Part shown: in pieces, positions 37,535 to 52,500 of the stretch
How the letters are laid out: every line of letters starts with the position of its first letter
Position numbering within the stretch: position 1 is the stretch's first letter
Source: Apostichopus japonicus
Lineage: Eukaryota > Echinodermata > Holothuroidea > Aspidochirotida > Stichopodidae
Direction of reading: 5' to 3'
NCBI RefSeq assembly: GCF_037975245.1
Contig: NC_092576.1
Coordinates: 28,511,111 to 28,575,110 of the forward strand
Length of the DNA: 64,000 bases
The notes under the pieces: generated by a model
Seen by the model: only the letters and a program-made list of their open reading frames with translations
The model's database searches: none
Told to the model about the DNA's origin: nothing
Program-made: the position numbers and the translations under genes

Positions 37535-39424
37535 TAGCTTTTGAAGAATTCAGATGACGATGACTCAATATGCTAAGAGTAAGAATTTTGAATTTTGTTA
37601 GTAAAGTTTCTAATAGTATGCTAGTAAGATGTACAGTTGATTTTGAGTGACCGAAATCATATTTCTCTTTTTTGAAAATAGAGTTGTTAATTCGTCTTGC
37701 ACTCAGCGTAAAAGTATTTCTTCCTAAGTATTACCATAACCTTCTGTTTTACTGGTAACCTGAGATAGTAATGACGAACGCAATCGAAAATGCCTTGGAA
37801 ATCACTTACATACAAAACTATTTATGACTAATCGATGATATGAATTACATTGAAAACCAAATAACAAACACAAAAAGCATATTTCCTGTTATACTTTTCT
37901 GTTTCTCCCCCAATTTCATATTGGATATATTTTGAAGTTTGTTCATATTACATATTACATATAACGCAAATATTCAATTCTTTTGTTTCAAAACACAATT
38001 TCGTAATTTTTTAAGAGAGTTTGTTTAAGTAACCGAAATCGGCTTACCGCCCTATGAAGTACTATGTATTTTAATAATTAAGTATAACTTCAAAGCCAAT
38101 CTACATTGACATAGTACATAACATACATAGTATAAAACAGCAATTCGCTACAAAGTAACATGATACCAGCTTTGGTCGTACAATATATGATAATCCTGTA
38201 TTTTACTCAATTGGCCTTTCTTTTACAACGTATACTTTATACTTTGTTCTTTGCTGTCTTTCTATTTTTTTTTTAGTTAGTTGAATTTCTTGCAGCTTGT
38301 CAAATACTTGTAGAAAATTAATATTTTATTTACTGCGTAAAGCTTTATGTATATGAGAGATTTACGAGATTTATCTAAAGATTCAAGTGATTCTTCTTTC
38401 CTATTATCTGTATATATAACATTTGTGAGAAATCTATTGTAGAATATAACACGAATAAATAAGTATCTGATAAAGAGATGAAAAGACCTTAAACCATTGC
38501 CCAACTTACTAATGGCCATATAGCAGTAAACAATTATGCTTACATGTTTGTTTAAGTTAGACTGGGGTGACACTTTGAGGTCAACATTGCATGGATTTAC
38601 TCAATTCTGAATGAGCCTACTCTTGGTCGAAAGTGTGATCAAAGTTGATCAAAGTTCTATAAGCACTGTTAATGTTCGTAAATTATATCAAGGAGAGAGT
38701 ATAAATTAACAAATAGAAGTATGGAATGGAGGGAATACCAATGAGTGAACGAAGAGAATGAGATGTATCCATCTGACAAAAAAAATACCGAAGATGTTGG
38801 TGCGATGTGAATTTTGTCCATGCTTCATACCGTTGGTATCGCATAGGCCTACGATAATTCTTGCATTAGAGCATTTTTGCGATCTCAATCGTATTGCTTT
38901 ACAATATGTGGTTTTGAGAGGTCAATTTCCAGTTTTCAAAAAAAAAATTGCAATTGATACCACTTAGATTGTAAATATGTGGACAACTATCTGCCATTTG
39001 ACGGGCGATGAATAATTATTTTCAAGATGTTTGCAACTCTGATTATTGTTATGTATGTGTGCGTGTGTGTGTTTGCCTCGTAGTCTTGATTGATGAAGTT
39101 GTGGCTTAGCTTACCAGAGGGGATGCATACCAGTAGTAAATGAATTAAGACCACTTTTCGCGTGTAATAGGTATATCATTATACGATGTCACTTGATTTA
39201 TAAAATATATAGAATAATGTATATAAATATGTTGTTACAACTGAATCAGAAATAAATTACATCTGTGCTTGCAAAATGTTTCTGTTGCCGTCATATGTAT
39301 ATTGCATCTGCATTGTTTCAAGAGACAACATTTACCATATTAGTTCTATTCACACCGACACTGACTTGAACACATATCTGATTACTACATTATATTTCCC
39401 ACGCATCCATTATTGTCATTTCAG
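37535..39424. other. non-coding, nothing recognised
   Basis: Probable 3' UTR and flank of the receptor GTPase gene, then AT-rich intergenic sequence. Confidence 0.4.
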
Positions 39425-39520
39425 TTGTTTCATCGTATTCAGTGACGCAATCAGACTTTTTCATCTGGAAGGGGCAGATGGGGGGGGGGTCAAGTTTCGC
39501 GCACGACTAGCTCGGTAATG
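39425..39520. mobile_element. hAT-like terminal fragment
   Basis: cagtgacgcaatcagacttt followed by a G-rich run resembles the CAG-type end seen near 40777 (gggcgtaactagactttttc). Only one end is visible, so this is a weak call. Confidence 0.3.
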
Positions 39521-40715
39521 TTAGGTATTTCACGGCAAAATGCCGCATTCCCAAACAATTGTAACCATGGTAATGGTACTGTTATGACTGTTTCTTTACC
39601 TCATCTGAACAGGTTATTCCTGAGTTCCATCCGGTAAATTGTTGAAAGTCCAACTAAAATGTGAACTGTAGAGAAAGTCACTGTGCTATTAGCTGATAAC
39701 CATGTGTGCTCTGTTCTCATACTCTCTGTTCTCATACATGCAACACACAGTACATGTGCTTACAGCACTGCAAATCTTGTCTACAATAGCCTGTTTCACT
39801 TTACCATTGGGATGATCCCTTTTCTCAGGAAATTTCTTATCAAATTTCAAATTTGAATAAACTTAAAAAGCTTATAGCGATGGAATTTTGACAATGGGTT
39901 CAGTTTATTGTTCTTTCAATTGTTTTGTCTGAAGTTCTCAGTTTCGTCTCGACTGTTCTTTCAACAATACAGGTTAAGCTGGCCCATTGTCTATGATTTA
40001 CTATAATTATGATTTGTATCAAATGTATCATCGAATTAGGCTTCATGCATTCAGCCACTACAAAACTGTCTGTCCAGCGTCATAGTCCATCAATTACGTT
40101 ATATTAATCGGCTTAAGTCTGTAAAGTCGTCGGAAACAATAGTTTGGTTAGGCCTATTTTAGCAATCGACCCTCAGTTTGGGCGAGTTCACAAGTGCGGT
40201 GCTGAAATTACGTAATATATTGTTACAGAAATTTTGCCTTAAAGTCTAGCAGATTTCTTTTTGTTAAGTTCTTATTTTGTTTAGGTACTGAGCTAGAGTT
40301 ATGTAACTTTGTTACTTTGATATACCCGTCTCAGGCTCCAGAGTTCAAAATTTGTCAGGCTCACTTACGTCGTTGTTTGTCAGTTAACCTTTTAGATCAG
40401 AGGAAACGCACCGCGTTTTCCCATCGCCTAGTGCAGAAAGTTATTCCAAGACATAAAGAACCCACTTCCTGAGTGCACGCGCTTCGGCCGACATCAAAAA
40501 CTCAAAAAGGAGGTTACCGCGCTCAGCTATTCGAGCTGCATATTTAAAGGAATGGATTGTTGTTTATGTCAGAGAGCAGACCAAAAGTTTTGAAAATAGT
40601 CGGTTAGCGATAAGTTGCGATTGTTTACTTCAATACAGTCCATATGTGTACTTTATATGTGCGATTTTTATTAAAAGTGATATATGGGTAAGGAATCGCA
40701 AATATGTGTATCAAG
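39521..40715. other. non-coding, nothing recognised
   Basis: No coding segment with recognisable domains or supported splice structure. Confidence 0.35.
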
Positions 40716-41010
40716 GAGGTGTGTATCCAGGTTCTGCCTGATGACTGGTATCGGTTACACAATATCGAAATCGATGGGCGTAACTAGACTTTTTCATTAG
40801 AGGGGCGTCAGAGCGGGTCAAAAAGATTGACAAGGGGCAATATTGTTTAAAATAGGGTATCGCTATATCTTATTATTAAGTTATATTGTATTTTCATATT
40901 TCATTTGGGGCAGCAGGGGGCGGGGGAGGAAGGAGACTTTTGAGAGCGGGGGCTTTCTCCCCCAGCAACCCCCTCTAGTTACTTAACCACTTGACCACAA
41001 CGCCCCCCCC
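40716..41010. mobile_element. eroded non-autonomous hAT-like element
   Basis: Left part contains gggcgtaactagac (40777) and the right part ctctagttact (about 40972), which form an inverted pair as in CAGTGGCGTAACTAGA-type hAT termini. G-rich and C-rich runs lie just inside. The string aggtgtgtatccagg at 40717 resembles the terminus of the 11623 and 23155 elements. Outermost bases and target duplication are not identifiable. Confidence 0.4.
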
Positions 41011-42978
41011 CCCTTTTCCCTATATAGGAAAATTGATACTGAATATTCTAGAAACAAGACAAACCCATTAATTTCTTAAGAGAGAAAAATAGAGAGAGTA
41101 ATTGACTTTAACAAAAAGTGGGATAGTCCCCCATTTCCCGTGCGTTTTTCACCGAAACGGCCTGTTCCTGACCGCGCAGCTGGGGGTTTCAAAACTGGGG
41201 ATACTGAAAAACGATGAAACATCGTTGATAAACTTAAAGGAATTATTTGCTCATCGTTAGTTTCCGTTTGGGTTGTCCAACTATGCGGAAGAAAAAGACA
41301 CATGGCACCGATAAGTATCATAATAGCAGAATAGGTATACTCTTGTAGCATTAACGTCTTGGTTTCGTTGAGAGGTACATTAATAAGCAGACGTAACCGA
41401 CGTGCGTTTATTTTGCCAAGGTGCAGGGCAGTTAATCCGCTGGCGTTCCAACAACGAGGATTCTGAGTTAAGGGGGAGGGGGGGGGGAATAACGAATGCT
41501 TTCTTTTTTAGAGTCAATCATCTCTATAATGTTCCGGCTAATGCTGATCAGGTAACAAATACTGCCAACAGATTTTACAAACAAAATCGATGTTGAGATC
41601 ATCAGAGCAATTTGATGTCAGACGGGAGAAACTTCCGCAGTTACTGTTAACTTGGATTTTGGGCTGTTGAAGGGACAAAATATCTACAAATAGTCTTGAA
41701 AGATGAACCAGCCGGTAATGTGTAGCGAAACTGGACCTAGCCTAATGGTTGCCTGTTGTAGCTAACGCCTAGGTTTAAATGCCTAATCGTAATCTTTTAG
41801 GCCTGGGCTAACGTGTGGTTCAATACAGTGCCTGCAAAGTCGGGCATTTACATGAAATATTTACCCTAATTGGTTAGAATGCAAGACCTTCACTGAGTGT
41901 AAGGTAGGCATAACGTTAATGTTAGGCCTGGACAATAACTGACAGAATTGCCTTAAGCTCAAGCACCTGGAACATTGTACAGTAGTGCAGCAGTATGATA
42001 ATCTTTCATAATTGCACACACAAAAATGCCAACTCGCCCAAGCTAGCAACCCATTTTGACTTGAGAGCAAACAAAGTCCTATGCCTAACGAGTAACATCA
42101 CTAGTAGCCATTGTCAGCTTTGGCATCATTTGTCGGATGAAATATCTGGTAACAAAATTAATATTCCCAGACCTACCTGCCGTCATCTCCTAGCATAAGT
42201 GATATCTAGATCTCTAGAGACTCAGGGCCATGGATATTGATTGCCGCTATACTTTTGATCTTGCAGTTTGTAACATATGTAGGTCTTAATGACCCAACAT
42301 CTGACGGTGGCTAACCACTGTTTACTGAGCTGGATTAGACGAATGTTTTGAAAGAGTATTGATCCGAGTGTTGCACCAATATCAGCTTTTCCTGATTCTT
42401 GATAATTTAGCAAACATTCAAGCAAAAATTGTGACACAATTTTAATATATTTCATAACTATTGATGTCCACTCCCCACGCACAAAGAACTCGCTCTAACT
42501 AATGATTTTGATATAATATTTTATACATACATTTTCACAGTATGTAGTGTCAAATAAAAGCGAATTTCAGATTACCATAGTAAGATATTTTGGGGAAGCA
42601 TTATGTACATTTATGTCCCTCACTCGTATGAGAGAGAATTAGACCCTGCGTTCCTTATCTCAAGGAAATTTACCTCACTTATGTGTTAAATAGTTGCTCA
42701 CAGTTGTTTTGTTTTTTTCTTTTACAGTATGTTTTTGTCCCTTTCTTTGTGACAGTTTGTCAAACTATCTGTGATGTCAAACTTAGATCAGAAAAAATAA
42801 GAGCTGCTCATACTACCAGCACGGGTGCATTGAAGCATGATATGTGATGACAGGATAGAGTGGTATTAACAGTAGAACATTTGTTTCAAACTGGCTGCAT
42901 AATTTAAAGGATAAGAATAGTAAGCCCACTATAGAGGACAACTTTAATGTCTATTTCATCCTTTTTGGGGGGATCATA
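41011..42978. other. non-coding, nothing recognised
   Basis: Short ORFs on both strands without recognisable domains. Confidence 0.35.
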
Positions 42979-43390
42979 TAGAACAGCTCCTTGCCAAAGT
43001 AAGTTAATACATATTCAAGATGAGATTAAAGATAATTTACAAGGATGTTACCATTGTTTTAAAGTGGCCGAATTTATCAAATTAAAAAAGAAATCATGTA
43101 AGAATATTACCAGACATTAGAACAGATAGAACAGCTTTTTGCTAAAGTAAATTATAACATATAAAACAGAGATTACAGATAATTTTAAAGATGTTGCAAT
43201 TGTTTTAAAATGGTCAAAATTATCAAATTAACAAAATAATTATAAGAAAATATTACCAGACATAGGAACAGATAGAAACAGCTTCTTGCTAAAGTAAGTT
43301 ATTAGATATAGAAGATTAGATTACAGATAATTATGAAGGACGTTAACCTAGTTTTCAAGTGGCCAAAATCATCAAACTTAATGTCCTTGA
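42979..43390. repeat. tandem repeat, about 147-bp unit, 2.8 copies
   Basis: Units begin at about 42981, 43129 and 43275 with gaacagctccttgccaaag-type starts. Each runs through gattacagataatt, gatgttacc/gttgcaattgttttaaa, tggccaaaattatcaaatta and attaccagacataggaacag. Spacings are 148 and 146 bp. The copies are diverged, and the third is cut near 43390. Confidence 0.85.
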
Positions 43391-43690
43391 CAACTGCTAT
43401 AAAACATGATATGCTTAGGCACTTCCTATTTTTTATTTTGTGCTTTTTATTAATGTTCATTAAGTCACAAAATACTAATGCAGAAGAAGATGATCTGGAA
43501 ACGAACCAATTATAGTTCCATTCTGTGAGATAATGAAAAGTATGAACTTACGCTACACATTATCTTATTCCCCTGTCCACAAAAATGTCTAGTTTGAAAT
43601 AAATTGATTGACCAGTTGTCGATAAAAATATGCAGAATCTGCAAAATATTGGAAATGCAATTATTTTGTACGTTACGTTAGGAATATGTA

Positions 43691-46261
<2,571 letters not shown>

Positions 46262-46540
46262 TAAATCTTAAAGTTTGGTACCACAATAAAAATTGGATTT
46301 CGTGACAAATCTGATAAATAGGCAGCATGTGCTATTAGGTTTACAGTAAGAACTCAGGATATGTGTAATCCCAACAACTGTATTTGTTAGGATTACACAT
46401 ATCCCCAGCTCTTACTGTAATCCCAATAGCACATGCTACTTATTCATAGCACGATCAGGTTTTTTACTGTGGTACAAAACTTTTAATATTTAGAGTAGTT
46501 ACTGTGTTCTCTGGTGTATCGGGTGTTCCATATACACAAT
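46262..46540. mobile_element. fold-back MITE, copy 2
   Basis: Same order as copy 1 at 10003: cttaaagtttggtaccacaa, agcatgtgctattaggttta, cagtaagaactcaggatatg, then the inverted half cccagctcttactgtaat, tagcacatgctact, actgtggtacaaaactttta. The gtgttctctg string just outside the right end is shared with copy 1 and may mark the true terminus. Confidence 0.65.
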
Positions 46541-46596
46541 GGAAATGTGGTAATTATATCCATTATGATTTTTTTTTCGTTTCACAAAGTGCTTAC

Positions 46597-49500
46597 CTCC
46601 TCTGAGTATTCCTCGTCTGCGATCTCTCTTCCATTGTTTCCGTTATTTTTCTGCAACTGTAATTCAAAAATGGAAAGTATGTGATTTATTAATGTTTTTG
46701 CTTTCAAATTCTAAAACAATGGGAAAGAGAAAAAAATTCATAGCAAAACAATGAGAAACTATGTCTTTCGATATTTAATAGAACTTATTTTTAAATTAAC
46801 ATTATGAATTTCATTCCATTTTATGTTCATATCATTTATATGATTCTTCACAACATATTTACATACTTATACAGATAAGCCTTCTTATTTATGTGCATAT
46901 AATGAATTTTGCATAGCATATCAATACAAAGATATATAGAAAATAAAGATTTTGAAAAGAAGTGTTGTATAAAAACTTGAGTGACCTTAACTGAGTAAAA
47001 CACCGCTGCTTACAAAACGAAAGACAAAACTCGATAATACAAAATACCCATTCCCTCTCCTCTTCCCACAAAACAAATGCAAACAAACCCCATCTCCTTA
47101 TCCCCACTCCACCCAACCCTAATAGCCCAGCCTTAAAATCGAAAAGAAAAAATAAGAAAATCAATACTGTTTAATGCAGTTTCGTATTTCGAAAAAAAAT
47201 ATATCAGGGATTTTCAGTTTGGATGTTTGTTGATAGAGAATTCCAGCAATCAATGGCCCGATTACAAGAATTTAATCTTATAATGAAATTGGGATTCCTC
47301 TGTTATTTATTTCTATATGTTTTCAACTTCAACTAGCAGACAGTGGCGTTTACAAACTACCGATCGATGAGGTGTTCCATTTTCAAGATAAATTTCGTGC
47401 AAACAGAAAGCATCCATTTCAAGATTATCTATAAATGGACGTCTCAGAAATCACACTCAAACTTATTACGTACAAAGCGAATCCACTTTTTCAACAAGAT
47501 TTTGTAATGTCTTAAAGCAAGATCCATATGCTTAAATTCCTCTTCACAGACCTTAAAGAAAGCGACTTCTCCTATATAAGTCTTATTAAAATTATGCTCA
47601 TCATATGATAATGGTCACAACTTTTGCTCAATATCACTGGGCAGCTTGTGCGTTGCCATCAACCATAAATCATATATATTCATCTGTGGTTAAAACTGTC
47701 TCGGCAGCAAATTATGTAAGCCTCGAAAATAGACAATTAAGACGACGGGAAAAAAGTGTTCACGATCATGAAGAATGCTAATTTGTCTCTTTTTTTTCAA
47801 ACACTTGTCAGAAATTTTAAGTACAGTCAGACCTGAAATATTTGGTAACGTTATTCGGTCACGGAAAATTCAGTTTGCTTTATTTCAGTGTAATTTACCA
47901 TTATATTTCTCACTGCATTTTGCTTAATATCATGAACATTTGCTGTTTTATTCAACCAAGATGTAGGACAGGTCATTATATTCTAGAGCGTACTGTTCTG
48001 AACGTCATGGAATAAAATGTATAATACATTTTATTTACACTCTGAGCGCCTGTTGTTAGTCAAGTTCCTACTGGCTACCCTAAAGATATTACCCAGAAGT
48101 TTACGTATCAATTGCGAATGTTAACTACAGTTACTCGCGCTCGATTTATAGAGAACAAGTAAAGAAATTGTATCTTAAGTGGCCTAAAGTTAACCCTTTC
48201 AGAACAATAAAATTTAAGACATCAAACTTTCATGTCTAGACACAAGGTGTTCCGTAAGTGTAGAGGCGGAGCTTGCGCGTGTTTACATGTGAATGGCTCT
48301 TAGAGCAATTTGCTAAGTAATAGTGATATTTTTGGAGATGTCTTTAATTTCACCAATCACTAGTTTGTATAGAGCATATCCCATCACACTATTCTTACTC
48401 AACTTTGAAGGCGGGTTTGTAAACCACAGAGAGTTTGTTCAGATCTGGATTCAACTTGAGGGAGAAGAATCTCACTATAGTCATTGTTACCTTGCGGCTG
48501 AGTAATTTGATTTGACTGAACTTTTTTTGGCAACATGTGTTACAACTTATGTTAGCATCGATTTATACATCAATAATTAGAGAAAGAGAACAAATCGGCA
48601 GACATAATTGTGAACCATTTAATTTATTACTACTTATCAGTTAAATTATATGCGTTTATGGCAAACTTTTAATCAACCCACAGGTCAAATCCTTACCCTA
48701 TACAGAGAGGTCCCCATTTCATTTTTACGTACTGAATACTTCGGTGAAACTGTCTTCTAAATTATATGCATTTATCCGATACGATCAATCTTGCGGTATC
48801 GGCTGTACTTTTTCGATTTTACGTTCCATAGAGCACTCACCTCTGCGTTTTCTTGATCTGCTATTATTCTTGCGTTGCTACTGTAATATTCCTGCAACTG
48901 TCATTTAAAAACCACAAGTCAACAAGAGATATAACAAGAGATATAAAAAGAATGTTCCATAGGAAAGGTTTTAGATATTTTTTTTCCGTCATCAAAAATT
49001 ACTTTAAGGATTTCCTTGGTAAGGAAATTCAGGTGACCTTGTTATACCAAACTGTGTATGCGCAAAACTCACCGAAAATATCTCATACATTCTCATCCAA
49101 GAGATATATTAATTCCATCTTCATGGAATAACCTACTTACAACTCCCTAGTTAAGCCATTACAAAACCAAATGAAGTCACCAGTTCGTGTGAAGTATATA
49201 CAAGTCAAGTATACTGCCTTCGCTATAAACTACGAAACTGGTTTTCGTTAGCTTCCGTGTTAAATTTCAAACATTTCAAACATTATTAAGTTGGGACAAT
49301 AATCTGTCTTCGTAACCCTAGCCGAGGCAAATAACAGTGATACTTACAAGCCATTTACCGGTGTGAAAGTTGAGAATATAGCGATAGTCATATCCAGTCT
49401 CCCACATCACTGGCAATATAAATGAACACAGTATTAAGAAAGATATACGTCTTAGATAAACAAAAATGAAGGGCATCGGAGTCAAGTGCCCACCAAGTCT

Positions 49501-52500
49501 TGAAATAATTCCAACGTAAGCTTATTTCCTATAAATTACATTGTGCACCTCCTTGTACAAGATGCACATATGGTCAATTGTATTAGAAAGTTTTGGCAGT
49601 GGTGAGTTTGCTCTCTTGAATCAAAAGTAAGAATGTCCCACTGCTGCTCTAGATTGAACTTTGAGTCTGATTACATATTATCGAAAGCAGTCTATATGCC
49701 TAAACTACTGATTAATTAATATGAAAGCGAGAATCAACTGCAGTAAAGTTGTCGAGTTTAATTGATTTATTTGGCTTACCTTTAATGCTTCTTGAGCTTT
49801 GCTTTGATGGAATATCTACATGTAATGGCATCAAGCATCTATAAAATCTAAGAAATGATACAAAGGTTGTTAACAAGTAGGCATAAATGCCATTGAGCAA
49901 CGTCCAAACCAGGCTTAGAAAGACCTCGAAAAAGGGAGTTTTTTTTCTGCAACACGCAATGCAACTTTCACCCTACTTTCACCCTTACTTTTACTCTACA
50001 AGCTAGAGGAATGGCAAAGTTTTATCAGTCGCCATTTTGAAAGCGGGAATAAGAAATGTACACGAAAATTTCGTAACGGATCCAAAGCCCAGTTCTGTCA
50101 ATATTTTATATTTATGTGGGTGTATTAATATTTAGCTTAAATACGATGAACTTAGCAACTTCACCTTCCTTCATCAAAATGTAGGAACTGTTAAAAAATG
50201 CCATACCTCAGTTCTTTCAGTTCTTGAGATTTCTGTGAGTATTTTATAAGCTTAACAACTTCTTCTTCAATCAGTTCCCTCCCTACCTCGGTGTCTACTT
50301 GAACTCTTTCAGCTGTTCCAAAGTTAGGCAAGGAGATTCCAGAATCAAGGACGATTTTGTCCTTGTCAACATTTCTGTATGACTTGTACAAGCTGAGGAG
50401 TTTTATGATCACCTGTAACAAGATTGTGCAGAGGGACATTTACGTTTAACAAGGAGTCTCAATTTAAGACACACCTTTAAGAGGGACTCATTAACATTCG
50501 CTGTGTACCATATAAACATGCTGAAAAAATCATTACGCTACTGTGTCTTTCAGAGATGTTGTAAACGCGCTCACACGATGTGTTGTTTGTGTATTGTTAC
50601 GAAGTGTGCGTCATGTAAAGTTGCAGTGCTACTGCGCGTGTGCGTGTTTGTGCGAGTGTGCGTGCGTGCGTGAGTATGTGTTTGAAATTTGTTGTTTTCG
50701 TTGGTTCTGTCTTTACGTTCATTTACCGTAATTTGAGTTCAGTCGATATCAAGAACGTATTGAAGCAAGAAGTATTTTCCAGTGTTAAACCAAAGATTTT
50801 ATGTAAGTTGTGTTTTTATTGATATAACGTTGTATATTTGTTGCATACATGATTATTTATTCTGTATGATTTGGATTTATGTATTTATTCTTCAATAATT
50901 GACTTATTCATTAATCGATTTCCTGATTGTTTAATTACAAACGTATGTTTCGTTTTTATTTATTTAGTTACCAGACTGACAGATTAAAAGATTAGCAGAT
51001 TAACAGATTAACAGATAGTTACCAGATATCAAAGCTAATAAACCACGAATCGACTCAACATTTCTTCTGCGCTGAATAATCTTTGGATTACAGGAATACG
51101 GAATAAAGAAATCTTTATTGATTTATAGTAAATAAAATCTATAATTGAGGATGTCAACGGACGAGGCCCTTACGATGAAGACGCTGTTAATACGGCGCAG
51201 GAATAAGAAGGGGACCTTGACTAGAGCGATTAATTCTATTTCTACTCTCATTAGAGAGGACGCAGGAATAGACTCTGTGAAGGAACTCTTAGAGAAAGCG
51301 AATAAAAATTTAGAAGCAATAGAAGAGGCCCATCAAGCTGTGATTGAAAAGCTTTTGGAAGAAGATAAGTTTATTTTGGAAGAAGAATGGATGGCGGACG
51401 TAGTCAGCAAGTTCATCGCCGTACAGATCGAAGTCGAGAGGTATGTAGACCTAAGCAGAAAAGGGCCCGAGAGGATCTCAGAAGCTCCCGAAGGCGACGA
51501 GGAAAAGAGGTTAACCGACAATGATGATAACGGTATTTTTACTAAGAATAGTAACGTTAGTCATTGTGTTAGCTCTAAGGAAGTTAATGATATTACCGAT
51601 GGTAATAATAGTAACGTAGACATGAAGAATGGTGAAGGTCTTCCACATTTAAGTTCAAATAGGTATAGTTCTAGTTGTCATTCCAACTATGTATTCGGGT
51701 TTAACGAACTCAAATTGGCATTAGAGTTACCGAAGGCTGAGGTATTTGAGTTTAATGGAGACCCCACAGATTATTGGTACTTCATAACCAATTTCGAAGT
51801 TAACGTGGCAAGTAAATTGAGCGGTGATGCCGCGCGTTTGCAGTATTTGCTGCAGCTATGTAAAGGTAAAGCGCGTTTCTGCATCGAAAGTTGCGTGCTT
51901 CTAGGCGACGAAGGTTACGAAAGCGCGAAGGCAATTTTGAAACGTCAATTTGGTCAACCTCATCTGATTCTGAATTCTTTGATGAGTAAATTGGTTAGTC
52001 GCAAATCGATTAAGGCTAATGACGGAGAAAGCTTGTGGAAGCTCATATCCGAAATGCAGAGGTGTTACGTTACCTTAACTCAGATGGGGTATGTAAATGA
52101 CCTAAATTCAACAAGTAACCCTCTTAAGATTCACAGTTTGTTACCTGTGTATCTTCAAACTGGGTGGGCAAATGTCGCCCAAAAGATACATGAGAGTAGA
52201 GAACCAGAATTTAATGACCTTCTATCGTATCTGACAGGTCAAGCTGAAATTTCGTCTAACACGTTTGGTAGGAATATAGGCAAGTCGAGTAGCGTAGTGA
52301 GTGACGAGAAACCTCGCGTGAAATCTAATTTTATGAAAGGTAGATCTCTTAAGTGTTTTACCTGTGATGATGATCATAGGATTTTTGACTGTGAGTCGTT
52401 CTGCAACTTGAGTTACAACCAGAGGCTAGACATTGTTAGGACAAAGAGGTTGTGTTTTAGATGTCTATTTCCTGGTCATTCGGTGGCTAAATGTAGAAGG

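Noticed and set aside
48323-48505. 60-codon plus-strand ORF in the NACHT gene region
   Set aside because: No domain, no splice support, opposite strand to the gene.
50640-50822. 60-codon ORF repeated exactly at 56596-56778
   Set aside because: Lies wholly inside the two LTRs; no evidence that it is translated.
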